Positions 24,234-36,360 are shown, counted from the stretch's first letter. The stretch: DNA of 60,000 nucleotides from Membranipora membranacea (GCA_914767715.1 OU612071.1:23435681-23495680), one strand, 5' to 3'. The notes: generated from the letters alone by a model not told the origin. Numbers and translations are program-made.

Positions 24234-24645
24234 CTAGAAATGAAAATTATGAATTATGTCAAACAATTGCCATGTAACTAAAGGTGCTACAAATGTTTTT
24301 AGGGGATTTATTAATTCCAGTTTTCGATATTGGATTGTATGAAAATAAGTACCTTGCTCACTACAAGGTCAATAACTTTCATCAAATGAAAAGTTTGTTT
24401 TGACATGAATGCTGAGAAGAGATATAATGATTCAGCTCAAGTGGTTGAATCTGTTTGAAATAGCACAATACTCTTCACATCAGATGGTATTAGTGATACA
24501 ATTGATACAATCACTGTTAAAAATAAAATTTGTGAACCTTCTTGACCTGGTATAGTAATCAGCTGCAGTTTTTAAAATCTTATGGACTAAAAACTAACCT
24601 CCATGTTATGCCTGTGCGGCATTTTTCAAGAATGATGGCATAGGT

Positions 24646-24944
24646 TTAGGAATTATCTTTCATGCTCTCAGGAAAGTTGTCTTCAAGTTGTGTACTGGCC
24701 TTCTCCGTGGCATCGTTTACAACTCTAGTGCTGTTTGGGCAGCAAATAGGGAACCTCTCAATGAAGGCATCATTTCGCTGCTTTAGAATGTAGAAGTTGG
24801 TGAGAAAAGGTTCTGGCTGATGATATCCAATGATACAGGTTGATATTGCTGGTGGTATCTCTGACCATATCATTTTGTGACCTAGGTTGACCTTAGCAGT
24901 GTTAGTTCTCATCCATTGTATAACTCGCAGATACACGTCCTCTA
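24646..24944 (-). CDS. DUF3987-like domain exon
   Basis: Exon begins after a CCCTTGTAG acceptor and reads EDVYLRVIQWMRTNTAKVNL, then MIWSEIPPAISTCIIGYHQP, EPFLTNFYILKQRNDAFIER and FPICCPNSTRV to a stop at 24646. The core (hydrophobic beta strand, G-x-x-QP, 15-20 residues, D-x-F-x-x-RF, then a C/P-rich strand) matches the DUF3987 family. Those are proteins of uncertain function seen in prokaryotes, phages and scattered animal genomes, often with primase-like partners. It belongs with the exons at 23932-24233 and 25080-25493. No function can be assigned. Confidence 0.5.
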
Positions 24945-24951
24945 CAAGGGG

Positions 24952-24953
<2 letters not shown>

Positions 24954-24982
<29 letters not shown>
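24954..24982 (+). repeat. (TG)n microsatellite
   Basis: About 14 uninterrupted TG dinucleotides immediately upstream (minus sense) of the 24944 acceptor, where its complement forms part of the intron. Confidence 0.9.
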
Positions 24983-24985
<3 letters not shown>

Positions 24986-25079
24986 CACTGAATGTAATCA
25001 AACTTTTCTACTCTGAATGAAACTACAAGGTAAATTGATATCAATCACCAACTTGTGTATAATGAGAAATAATCGATTT

Positions 25080-25493
25080 GAGAAGTATATGTTCATAATA
25101 CTCATGTGTAAGAGTACCCGAAGCCAATGCATATTGAATTCTTTGCCAGATAAACCGCCAATAGTGGCTACAGCCTCTAGCAGTGTACCATTACACTGGT
25201 CAGTCGGTGAGAATTGTCCCTCTAGGGTTTCGAAATATAGCTGGCAGATTTGTAAAGGCACACTGTTTTTACCTCGGAAATAATGCTTGAAATTCCACCG
25301 CTTTATCATAATCACTGATAGTATGTATCACATTTTCGCCCTTTGATGACTCTGCATGCGTAGGCTTAGGACTTGGTGACTTTGGTTCAGTCTTAGTTGC
25401 CTTGTTGATGTGGATGCTAATGTCAGGCAGACTCTCACTATTAGATCCTGCATCAGATCGGTTAAATTCTTCCCGATTTCCTGTAATGGACAT
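25080..25493 (-). pseudogene. Upstream exons of DUF3987-like gene
   Basis: Minus strand from an ATG at 25493: a Ser/Pro/Lys-rich segment (MSITGNREEFNRSDAGSNSE ... KTEPKSPSPKPTHAESSKGE) ending ISDYDKAVEFQALFPR. Directly after, but in another frame, comes GKNSVPLQICQLYFETLEGQ, FSPTDQCNGTLLEAVATIGG and LSGKEFNMHWLRVL, which resembles the stretch preceding the DUF3987 core. No intron of reasonable size fits between the two frames, so a one-base indel is the simplest explanation. The disordered Ser/Pro N-terminus followed by a structured domain suggests a nuclear or cytosolic protein; function unknown. Confidence 0.45.
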
Positions 25494-26169
25494 ATACCAG
25501 TATTAACAATATATACAGGTTAAATACTTCACACCCATTCCAAATGTGTATACTTCTACCATGTGTCACCGCTGGTCATTATGACACTTAATCTCATCAA
25601 GTAGCAAACCACATAAAAGCATAAACATAGTCAAATTAACAATCAAACCAATTTGAACTTTGTATTGATTCCAGTTGATGTTTCTGATAAACAATCCTAG
25701 GCTGTCAAACACCCTTGTCTATCCATCGGCACAATTTACGTTGGACCCTGCAATCTAATGTTGACCCTCTTGAGTTGATTGAAGAATTTATGCAACATTT
25801 CGTTCAATATCACCTGTCATAAACCAGTCTTCCTGCTTAAGTATAAATAGTGAACCCTCCGCTTTGCCTGAATACTGTCTGTAACTGCATAGTCCGAGTT
25901 ATCTGTTTAATTTTTCCTGCTCAAAGGAATCCATCAGATTCACCAAGAGTTGTCTTCTCTGTCCATAAAGGAGGACAACTCCATGTTTTTCTTTGGATAA
26001 AATACATTTCAGGATGCATTCAATTTATGCTTTCGAAGACTTCGCATTAGCCCTAAATATTTGTTCAACTTTCGATTGTTTTTCATAAAATTGATACCAA
26101 CCTTTTTCAGTTTTTTCAACGGTATTTTCTTCCTTTGAGTGACTCTGTCAGGAGATTTGAAGCTCTTCT

Positions 26170-26350
26170 AGCTGATATCATAAATTTGGCCTATCTCAAC
26201 ACATTTGTAGTTCCCTTTTTTTATCAGTTGTATATCTCCTCTGATAGAAAGCCAAGTTACAAATTTGAAGCTCGTAATAACCCTCTCCTCTAGTGAGGTT
26301 CCTGGTAGAAGAAGATGATTTCCGCTTCTGTTGCATTTGTGTGTAAGCCG
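26170..26350 (-). CDS. Coding-like exon, unrecognised
   Basis: Minus frame reads DVPSAYTQMQQKRKSSSSTR then NLTRGEGYYELQICNLAFYQ and RRYTTDKKRELQMC to a stop. Basic and low in bias toward noise; it may be an upstream exon of the DUF3987-like locus. No splice partners were confirmed. Confidence 0.35.
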
Positions 26351-27119
26351 AGGGTACATCTCACTTATTTATTTATGATTTTTAAGCATGAAATTGTCAT
26401 CCGAGATCAACTCGGCTAAAGAACCAGGCAATGATAATTCATATTAGTTGGCCGCACATAGAACCTCAGAGGGGATAGCGCTGACAGAAGGTTTCTAAGC
26501 GGCTTCATTTTTTCTGTGTAGCAGGCGTTACGTGCTAGCAAACACCATTAGCACACATTACTATTTCCAAGCGTTCACACACAATTTGATAACTTACTCC
26601 ATAATGGCTGAGTTAAATCAACACTTCACTGAGATATGCCTGTCTCTAGTTTATCAGGTGGTGCTTACAGTACATCTCCACCAGTGTTGGTACTATAATG
26701 ACAACTCACCTAGTTTTGGTTCATCATTTTCCTACAACATCTTGAAATTGGAAAACTATGAGTTAATTTCTTCCACTCTCTTCTGCTAATGGCATCAGTG
26801 AGTTGATATGTAGCTCGGCCAGCGTAACCAGTTTTGATATGGTTTTACTGTTGCAGTGGTAGTTGAAACCAAGGTCAATTGTGTTTTTCCATGTATGCTA
26901 CAGCACTTCATACATAACACCAAATAGCTAGGTTTGCATCTTTTGAATATAATATACCTATTGGATTATAACACTCTTTGCCTTTGGTAGATCACAATAG
27001 TCTGCATCTATTTGCATTGTATCTCAGGTTGTCTCAAATTGACTGGCTGCATACGTCTCCAGATCGCGTCGCTAACGTCGTGGACTAACCCACGGACAGT
27101 AGATGCCCCGAGTCAGTAA

Positions 27120-27303
27120 TGCTTATGAATGGTCTCGTAGTTTGCTCCTGTTGTCAGGTGCCTTTGGATTTAGAACTACAACACTAATGTTCTTCATCCG
27201 CTTCTCCCGAGTTCTGGCCAACATTTCATGCACTTCCTTGCTCTCTGGTGCAGTCTGGACATATTTTATCTCTGTCTCAGCAGCTGCATCACTAGGAACC
27301 TAA
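27120..27303 (-). CDS. Coding-like exon, unrecognised
   Basis: Minus frame: VPSDAAAETEIKYVQTAPES, KEVHEMLARTREKRMKNISV, VVLNPKAPDNRSKLRDHS then stop. The hydrophilic, charged composition is typical of real protein. Probably part of the same 24-31 kb minus-strand locus. Family unknown. Confidence 0.4.
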
Positions 27304-27479
27304 AAATATAGCCACATATTGATGGACTTCAGTGTTGCAATACGATTGTTGTGTAGCAGTGCTATTACATTGCACTGAGATTCTGTTTCAGTTTACCCAA
27401 TTACGACAGTGTGTGAGAAACTAGGTTTTTGTATATTGACAAGAGATAACAGATATAATTTGCTGTACCTTGCTTCTTT

Positions 27480-27690
27480 TCATAGGTGATGGCGGTGGAA
27501 TAGCTTCTGCAGCAGAACTTGAAGTAATCATTGGCTTTTCTTGGCTGTTGTGTATTTCTGCCTCATCACTAGTACCTCAGGGCTCACTAGGTTCTTTCGA
27601 TATTTTTGAAATTTTGTTCAAGCTTCTTCCGCCAAAGATCGTGTGTGGTGGGAAATTCATTATTGTTCAGAATGTACCGGTTTCTCCATG
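27480..27690 (-). pseudogene. Coding-like segments in two frames
   Basis: Minus strand reads WRNRYILNNNEFPTTHDLWR then KKLEQNFKNIERT and a stop. Slightly downstream in another frame it reads EAEIHNSQEKPMITSSSAAE then AIPPPSPMKRSK to a GTACAG donor-like site. The frame change suggests decay, or two exons with an unseen intron. Confidence 0.35.
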
Positions 27691-28939
27691 AACAGGTATT
27701 GATTTTTGAGTTCAGACATGTTGTATTAAGTGAAGTGAAGCTGATACTGGTAACTCAAAGCTGCTAACTCAAGAACTCAAAACTTTCACACAACTGGTTA
27801 TAATGGTGATTAGGCAAAACCCTAAAAACAGGTACATTCATTTTCTGACATAATACACTGATGCATACTTACATTCCGGTACAGGATGTACTGTCATCAG
27901 CCAGAAATTGGTATTTATGGATGAATGGTTCAGATACATGTTTGTACTGCCTCGCTGATGGACCCGACCCTCTTTATGGCCCTGAGAACGCATTCGTCTG
28001 CTGATTTCCCGCCAATGGTTTTGATCTCATCTAAAAATGCAGAAACAGGAACTATTATACTGAACTAAGTGCCTGCAAGGGACCTACCGACACTTCTAGA
28101 TCTGATGGAACAAGTGACATTGTAAGAATTTGTAGAGCCTCTCAGTGCCCACAATTAGTTAACTTCTCATATTATTGGAAGATGATCAAATCGGTTATGG
28201 AGAATCATTTCCGCACTTTTCCCAACAGCTTTGCAAATCTACAAAGAGGGACATAGACTACCATCAGTTAATGCCATATTATCCCCCATTCACTTCTTAG
28301 TTCATGGCATTATTGGGCATCTCTTTTTGAAATTCCTCAAGTACTTAAAATTCTGTTTCGCTTTGATTTTTCAGCAACCAGTTCACCCTCGAAGCATTCA
28401 AATCCAGCCACACTTTCCAAAGGGTTGAGAAGATAGTCATTTAACTCAGGCCTAGTTTCTGATGTGCTGTAAATACTTAGAACCCGACCTAGAAAATAAA
28501 CAAACCTCGTGGTATAGACTCTCTCTCGTTCCTGAAAATCAGTTACCTCTACTAAGTTAGAATCTGAAAACTTTTAACACTGATCTATGATCGTAGGTAC
28601 ATATGACTGAGAAATAAAAATGATATAACCATGATATGTATGGTCATAATAACAGTGATAAAAGCTGTCCAGGGGACCTCCGACCGACTGACTGATCCTG
28701 TTAATGGCAGGCAGTATATAGGAAGTTATATGTGCAGCCCTAAACACTACAGGCTGAGATTTTGTGGACATATAACCCAACCAATCACTTCCCTCAAGTC
28801 TTTCAAATTTTTGCCTTACCTCCTTTTCGTTGCAGGCTTTTCATTATTTCTGTTTCTACAATAGATGAGCACCTTCCCTTTTTTTGCGCTTATGAACCAC
28901 CCAGAATCCTGTAATCATGCAGAGGTACACCTTTGTAGA

Positions 28940-29092
28940 AACTCGAGCTCCTGCTTCATAATTTGATACCTTTTGGTAAGTTTCGCAGTTTACGGATCCA
29001 ACCGTTTGAAAAGATTTTGGTTGTTCTTTTTTCAAGTTTTATAAGAAGCTCTTTGTCGCTGTCTTCAGCTGTTGTTCCCTGATCCTCTGTAT
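28940..29092 (-). CDS. Coding-like exon, unrecognised
   Basis: Minus frame EDQGTTAEDSDKELLIKLEK then RTTKIFSNGWIRKLRNLPKG. Charged helix-like composition; probably an exon of the minus-strand locus. Boundaries uncertain. Confidence 0.35.
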
Positions 29093-29181
29093 ACAAAACA
29101 GAATAAGAGAGTGTAATAGCTCACCTCAGAATTAAGTGTGCGTCTCATAGCAAAGCTGGTCCATTCCTCTTTCCCTTATAT

Positions 29182-29385
29182 TTATTTTACACTTTTTTCA
29201 CAATACTTTGTCTCTCCTCGATATGAAATATATAGATAACTATCCAACCCGAAATGTCTCATGTCATCTTCCTCTAACAATTGAAGTGAAATCTCCCTCT
29301 GGTCTGTAACTTTATGTAGTGTCTCTTTGCTCAGCTTCATGGTTGCGTTCAAAGGTGGATGAGCTGCTGCTATCACCTTTCCCAT
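29182..29385 (-). CDS. Coding-like exon, unrecognised
   Basis: Minus frame MGKVIAAAHPPLNATMKLSK then ETLHKVTDQREISLQLLEED and DMRHFGLDSYLYISYRGETK to a TAA at 29182. The composition is convincingly protein-like and the reverse strand has no alternative. No family recognised. A stop lies in frame just upstream of the ATG, so this is either a first exon or follows an acceptor very near 29390. Confidence 0.4.
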   Translation of the reverse strand: MGKVIAAAHPPLNATMKLSKETLHKVTDQREISLQLLEEDDMRHFGLDSYLYISYRGETKYCEKSVK

Positions 29386-30189
29386 TCGGGTTATGTATTC
29401 TCATCTCCCCGCCAATGTACAGAGACTGCAGATCCAAGCCAATCAAGGAATTCCGGGTCAAGAGCATATGTTTTTATTTGTGGCCCCAAATATATGCATA
29501 AACTGACCTGAACTTGCAATGCATTAAGCATGACATGATCCTCAGCGGACACATTTTTGTTCAGCATGATACAGTATTTTAATGGATAAGTTATTTATTG
29601 TTTCTACATTTCCGGTATGGCCGGTATCCTACGTTTAAAGCGTAACTGCTCACTTGCTTTACAGGTAGACACCCTCAAACCCCGCATTTGTACCTGCCAT
29701 GTGGTGGCTTGTAATCTGTGCAATCTGTGCATTGCCCCCTCTCTTGATCCCTTCGATCTTTCATCTGTCAAATATAAATTAATTTGAAGTTTGCAGACTC
29801 AGAAACTTACTATGTAAACCATAAGATAGGTTTTATATAAAGGCATTAAAGCATTACACCACCAGTAATACCTTCATAGTTAGTGAATGTTAATCTTAGC
29901 TTACTTTTATACGTGAGCCGACAGTCACAAGAATTACACACATATAATAAACAAACATCGATTGAAAAATCAGACAAGGTTATCAAAATAACAAAGCTTT
30001 AAACATTTCGGCAAAAATAAAATAAAATGACATTTATGAACTAACTATACTATTCAGCAAGTATTTAACAAACTTCATGAATTTCCATGTGCAACATCAC
30101 TTTTGTAGATAAAATAATGCATCGAAGATTAGAGTGGGTTTATGTTGACAACTCCCAATCGCCAGATGTGTAAGTACCGCATGACATGG

Positions 30190-30360
30190 TTGTTACTCAC
30201 CATATTGAAGACTCCTGCAGTGTTTTTCACTCGGACAGTCAGAAGTAGCTTGGCCAGGATATCTTCCTCGCTGTCGTTTTAAGCTTACTTCTCAGCTGTA
30301 CGATTGGTATAATTACCAAATCCCCATCCATAGTCATGAACACACAAAGGGTGTCCTCCA
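30190..30360 (-). pseudogene. Coding-like segments with frame change
   Basis: Minus strand FMTMDGDLVIIPIVQLRSKL in one frame, then DSEEDILAKLLLTVRVKNTA and GVFNM to a GTGAGT donor in another. The two halves read as one protein if a single indel is allowed. Same locus as above; family unknown. Confidence 0.4.
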
Positions 30361-30627
30361 GATTATTGGGGCTCTGTCAGTTGGAACATTACTGAATGGT
30401 AAGTAAAGCTCTATACCACCCAAAGGTTGTCGGGTCATCTAAGAACTAGGCTTCACTAAGCCTCAGTAATGCAGCAAAATTCTGCAGGCTCGATCTGAGA
30501 ATATTCCATTCCATTCTCAGGATGTCATGGTTTTCTTTCAGAGGCATCTTCTCCCATCTACCATATCAATATCAAACATTCCTATGTATGTTAGATGATC
30601 AAAACTCTGTGGAGCGCTTCTCTGGAA

Positions 30628-30790
30628 TTAGATTATTATGGCATTCCCTCTGTTGGACAGACATAACGTCACTCTAGGGAGCAAATATTTTGCCGCTCCA
30701 TGTATCAACACGAATGTGATTTCACTCCATCCCATAAATTTCTTGACTTTTTTTACAGATTTATTTGGAGGTTGCCAATCTCTATTTAGC
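30628..30790 (-). CDS. Candidate 5' exon of the minus-strand locus
   Basis: After a CTAATTTTCAG acceptor the frame reads LNRDWQPPNKSVKKVKKFMG then WSEITFVLIHGAAKYLLPRV. Lysine-rich; unrecognised. It lies head-to-head with the peptide gene starting at 31071. Confidence 0.35.
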
Positions 30791-30985
30791 TGAAAATTAG
30801 AGTGAAACCACATCACCAGGAAAAACTGGACTTGTGATAACAAACATAGCAGAAGATAATTTTGACAGCAAGTTGTGTTGTTGAGGTCAAATGGAGGGCA
30901 TAGAATTTGAATGCTTGCACTAACCGCCATTACCGATTAAATCTTGACAGATCACATTGTTATCAAAACTTCCTCGTATTTTTAG

Positions 30986-30993
30986 TATAAAAG
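30986..30993 (+). promoter_or_regulatory. TATA box of the secreted peptide gene
   Basis: TATAAAAG lies 85 bp upstream of the ATG at 31071. Transcription would start near 31016, giving a ~55-nt leader. Confidence 0.65.
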
Positions 30994-31070
30994 GCAGCAA
31001 CTCACTCAGAGCAGACCACACACCATTGTACAGAGTGATTTCTATATTGAAGTTCAGTACTAAAAACAAT

Positions 31071-31874
31071 ATGGAGATACTTAAACTATTCTGTATCACT
31101 TTCGTTGCGCTAATTGTTATAAGTTCTGCTCAACCCCTGAAGAGATCAAAGCGACAGTCTTTCGACTGGTGAGAAGATTTTGATCTAGCATTCTTCCAAA
31201 CAAAACTGTGATCTTCTTCCTATGCACTGACAAATGAACTTTTGTGTATACTTATATTATTACCTACTTAGGTAATAATTGTGATGAATTATTGTTCACG
31301 AGATTTGCATGACGATCTTCAAGTTTATTAATAGTTGATAACCTAGATAGTAGTTTGGTTACTAAGTTGATTAAAATCAGATTTTAAGAAGTTGATGCTC
31401 AAAGTTCTATGAATCATTGTAGTGGTAGTGACCCTGGTTTTATTTTATTTTTCTAGGAACTTCCCAACTTCCCAGTAAGTATTTTATTGGTTGATAACTA
31501 AGTATTTTCTGAACTGTATAACAAGTTTGTCTTCACTTGAGGTTACATTAACAGCCTGCTGCGGTGTAAAGAATCTACACTGTGACGTGAGGTTGGTAGA
31601 TGAAACGAGGTCGAAATTTTGCTATTTTTGTGTGTGTGGCGATCAATTCAAAAAATATCGAATCATCTTGATTTCAAAATTATTATCGACCACATTTTCT
31701 CATATTAGATTCAGACTTGGCAATAACTGGTGGGCAGGCAGATCTCCTCATGATGCTGGATCTATTGGTATTGGTGGCTCATCTAACAACGGGCGTCACA
31801 GCTGGCACACTGGGTACTCTCCCAGTACGGGATTAGCAAGTATCGGGTATAAGTGGACTGGAAAGAGACGTTAA
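31071..31874 (+). CDS. Secreted peptide precursor with convertase sites
   Basis: Three exons joined in phase: 31071-31168, an 18-nt micro-exon 31457-31474, and 31709-31874 (stop TAA 31872). The 93-residue product starts with a signal peptide (MEILKLFCITFVALIVISSA, residues 1-20). A short basic propeptide QPLKRSKR comes next. The remainder is Gly/Ser/Trp/His-rich without cysteine (QSFDWNFP..., NNWWAGRSPHDAGSIGIGG, SWHTGYSPSTGLASIGYKW) and ends in TGKRR. Cleavage after KRSKR would expose an N-terminal Gln able to cyclise. The final Gly-Lys-Arg-Arg is the textbook arrangement for trimming and C-terminal amidation. That fits a peptide hormone, neuropeptide-like signal or linear glycine-rich antimicrobial peptide; I do not recognise a specific family. 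Donors are GTGAGA and GTAAGT; acceptors TTCTAG and ATATTAG. AATAAA signals follow at 32168 and 32228. Confidence 0.7.
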
Positions 31875-34116
31875 TATATTCTTGTGATTCACAGCGATGA
31901 TAAATTTCTCAACTGAGCAAGAGAAAAATGAAAAATGAACCAATGTTTATTACTAAATTTGAATTCAATTTTTATGCCACCATAACACTGAGCTTGACAT
32001 TTATGCTTTTAACATCATCTCGTGTCATTTTTAAACTTGACCTATTTTTCAAAACAAATAGCTGCCCTTTTGTTTTTTGCCGAATCCAAACTTTAACTTC
32101 AATATAGTACTGTGCCACTCAAATTACTCAAAATATAGCTTTTACTTACTTCCTAACTCACTCACAGAATAAAGAACTTCACATCAGCTAATCAAACTTG
32201 TATCGAAGCAATTGTTGGTGTCAATCCAATAAACATTTACGATTTTTGAGTGATGTTATAAGACCATCAAATGATTATATGACAGTTATTGGGATACGCT
32301 AACTTGTTGAATGATGCCGCAAGGATTTAATTCTTGAGGTTTCACAGAATAATCTGATAGAAGGAGTTGTAATTATGTCCCCATGTTCAAAAGGAAGACA
32401 ACTCAGCATTATGTGATATATTGTTATAAATCTACAGTAAGAATAAAATTTTTTGCTGGGCCTCAGATCAGTTCATTCTACCTGTAGGATAGTCTGGTGA
32501 CAAACAATATATTTGCAGCACAGCAATTGTGGCGCTGATTTCTATCAAGAAAGGCAACTCCCTGAGTTCAGGGAAATGAGATACTGAAAACAGTGTTTCA
32601 TTTAGGCCCAAATAATTAAAATTGCGAGCTTTCATCGTTTTCAAACATAAGAATTCAGTCTAGGTGACTTTATGAAGGCCTAGACTGCAGTTTGAACATG
32701 CGCAAAACAGTCATCGGATGCCGGAGGGAAAATCCGTGTGAATATAATGTTCTCAAGAATTTTCCCCCCTGCAATGTTATATTAAATCAAGTTGGATCCG
32801 TATTCTCTCTAACTCCGTCTGAGTGCTAGATCTGTTTGTCACTTGCAACACCAAGAGTCAATAAATCTAACATGGGAATTCTCCTCTAAACCATTTAATC
32901 ATGGATAATTATTTATCAGATACTGACATACTATAACACCGAATATGTGCTGAGATGTGGGCTGTAACATTCTGACATAACCTGAGAGGGATAGCCACGA
33001 CTCTGAAGGGTCTTTCAACTATAACTGTCTTATTGAAAGACCAAATGATTGCTGGTTTTGGACAAGGTGATAGTTATAATTGGTCTTTATGTCATTGACA
33101 TCCAAAATTCTTATAGTAAGATCTCCCTGATCCGGATTTATATAAATCTTGGTGAACTCTGCAGTACATAATGTGAGTAATCAGAATCCACAACAAAAGT
33201 TCACAAAACCCTCATCCGAATCTTCTGAGCTTTAAAAGTACACAAAGGTAATATTCGGCTTCCTTCGAAAATTATACCACTGCTTTTGAGCATTGGAACT
33301 GACAGGTTAATCTATATTATTCATTGTTGTAAGATAATATTGCTATTTGAGATATGATAATTCAAAGTTGGTTTCTTAACAAGTAGACAATTACTGATGA
33401 TTTGATCAAAAATATGTTAACTATAGGATAAGTGTGTATAATTTAGAATTACACTCATGGATTACTCCTTGGCACTATACCAGTTTAATTAACAGTGACT
33501 AGAATTTAAATTCAGTGGTACAACAGGATACTAACCTAAATAAAGGCCAGGTTATGGAATCAATGATATTTTGACTTCACTTTCACGAATCCTGCTGCAG
33601 TCTACTGACTACTGGGCCCAACTGATGTCCCAGATGTGCTCCAACCTGCCTGCAAACTGAGAGTAACTTGGCGCCAAATATGGCAGCCGCACCCTTAAGG
33701 CACCTGTCTTTCTCAGTCCTCGGACAGAGACAAACATGCGATTTCAACCCACATTTAACCCTAATCAGTGAATAGATTTTGATGTGACCCATTTGATGAA
33801 AAGATATTATATCTTGACTTTATCCTGACCACCCACCTGGAAAACTAATAAGTTTGGCAGAGCCTTACCCTTTGACCAAGCTCCTTCACAAACTTCAGAC
33901 ATTAATGTATGGTGAAAACCATCAGCTCTACAGTTTTATACAATCTTAGATTGGACATTGGTATCTAGCCTTGAATAGCCATGATACGGACTGCCTCTGT
34001 CAAGATGCCGAAGTCTGATTGAAGTCCGACATTTTTTTTTTGGTTTGAAAAGTAATTGCCAACTTCATTTCTGAAGGTATTAGGCTAGGCTAGGGTGAAG
34101 TAGTAGTAGACAAACA

Positions 34117-34194
34117 GTGCTCCCGGTGGGGTTTGAACATGGGACCTTATGATCCGTAGTCAACCGCTCCTAACACTGAGCTATCCCTGATCCC
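34117..34194 (-). repeat. tRNA-like element, Arg(ACG)-type
   Basis: Minus strand GGGATAGCTCAGTGTTAGGA (D arm/A box), loop CTACGGA with would-be anticodon ACG, and TGTTCAAACCCC (B box) at normal tRNA spacing. The anticodon stem pairs poorly and the acceptor ends do not match, so a tRNA-derived SINE or tRNA pseudogene is favoured over a working tRNA. Confidence 0.5.
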
Positions 34195-34998
34195 TAAAGC
34201 ATCCCTGTTTGTGTAAGCAAAGATTATGACATTTCTCCAGTAATTTGTTGGGGTGACCATAAATGCATATTTTAAGTAAAATGATCAAGTGCTTCAGTCT
34301 ATCAAAAATATTTAAAAAAGGCAACTATTCGGTATCAGTTTTAAGATTAACCAGTAACCCACACAGTAAAAAGGTTTTGTTGAATGATACCACTTCTTTC
34401 AGCTGAAATAGAGTCATCAGAGCATCCGATATTCAAGTGTTTCGTTCATTAGTGTACGATAAAAAATTGTAATCTAATACCAGCCCATGATGTGTTCTCT
34501 TCTACGTGGAATATACTCTGTGTCTCATTGCATGACATTACGGATCAGTATAAAATAGAATAGATTGTAATATAGCATTATGGGAGTCTGTATGATATGC
34601 AAAGCTGTGACCTTTTAAATTTTGTAGTCATCTAATTACAGATACAGCCAGATTTTGTTGAAATGTTCACGCCACACACATTTAGCAGGAACTTATGGTT
34701 CAGATAGGCCAATACGTCAACATTGACAGAAAATTGATGAAGACATAATCTACATAAGCAATAGCCGGAAATATTTTGCCAGATATCAGGGAACGAAAGT
34801 TTGGATGTTTCAAAGTTATAAAGTTAAGTTTCACTGAAAACTTTGCTGCTTCAAAATAGCTCATAACATCCTTTTATTATGGATTTCAATGGAGAGTTAA
34901 ATAATTCATACTGCGATGGCGGACAAATGTGAAAAGAAATTAAAAAAACACGAATCTGGATGTGGCCACTTTATCCTACAACCCAAGTTAATACAGCC

Positions 34999-35042
34999 TT
35001 GTCACGCGGCTACTTTTTCTTTTTTGAATAGCCGCGTGACAA
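34999..35042. repeat. Perfect 14-bp hairpin
   Basis: TTGTCACGCGGCTA (34999-35012) and its exact complement TAGCCGCGTGACAA (35029-35042) around a 16-nt T-rich loop. Confidence 0.9.
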
Positions 35043-36360
35043 TACGCGTTAATCAATACACTAGCAATGAATATTCTGCGCATCACGGTTCCTGAACAGA
35101 TACATCCTCTTGGTTACCAAGCCACGTGCAGTGTCGTTTCCAGATAGCTATCCAATAGAATACTTGATATGTTAATTATAATCTCACAGCCATCAGTAAC
35201 AGTCAAAGACGGACAAAATGTTTGCTGTTTTGCTTGTTTATAATGAGAGATATATCATTGTCTAAAACATAAAAACTTGCATCAACCAGCTCAAATCATC
35301 ATTTATGTGTCTCCAAAACAGATTAAAACATTTAAGCTGCAGTTGTCAAAACAGAAATAAAAATATCAAAAGCCTCATGATCCAAAGTCTGAAAGCTCCT
35401 GAAAACCCTCCTAACTTCATAGTCCTCAAAAAGCGGAGTGGAAAGCTGGTCAAACGATTTTCAGCTAGCTACAACCTTGCTTACAGGTAAAGCAATGAGG
35501 TATAAACTACAAAAACAATTTCTAAAGTTGATCTTCAATAAAATCCTTTGGTAACAGTCAACTGCAACAACACATGAATTCTCTTTTCTCAATTTTGTGA
35601 AAAACCTTGCAATTGACAAAGAATTTCAGTCCATTCAAACTTGACAGCTCTAACACAACGTTGTCGAAATTTGCTGATAATGCAGAATTGCAGAAAAAAC
35701 CAATTCAGTAAGCACTGGGAGATCAAGCTAGAGACAAGATGAGCATGACTTTGTATGATATGTATCCAAGATGAAATTCAGCAGCAGTGTCATATCAATT
35801 AAAAACCTCTAATAGTCAGCACAAGTCAGAGCGCATAACGTGAAACAGGTGCTGATCAGAAATCTCTGAAGGGTGTAAAAAGCTGATTACTTATTGCCAA
35901 TACTCCTCGGTACACCACTGAAAATATTCTTAGATAAATTTAAGAAAACATTGAAGTTAACTGCGATATTATTGAGCTTTGGCTATTGTTGTGCTTTAGT
36001 TTGAATATGAAGTCATGATGTTCATTATGTTGTGAGTTCCTATCAAATACATCTAAAATGTCAATAATGTACCATTTTTTACAGCTCTATAGGATTTGTA
36101 TTTTCACAATCTCAATTTTATAACAGTCCAGCTGGATGTTTTATATAGGTCAGTGGTTACCTAAATCAACTATGTTACAACACACTCCTCTAATTCACCA
36201 GGGGTATAATGAAATTATACGAGCTGGTGTCATCTTTGAAACTGATATTTCATCTACAGGTGAAAAAGATGCAACAATTGTTTACGATCAGCGAAGCCAA
36301 AATTACATATACACCCTAGATCTTGAATCGATAGAATTGTCGATGGTTGATTAAAAAAAC

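Noticed and set aside
34117-34194. Functional tRNA-Arg(ACG)
   Set aside because: Anticodon stem has mismatches and the acceptor arms do not pair.
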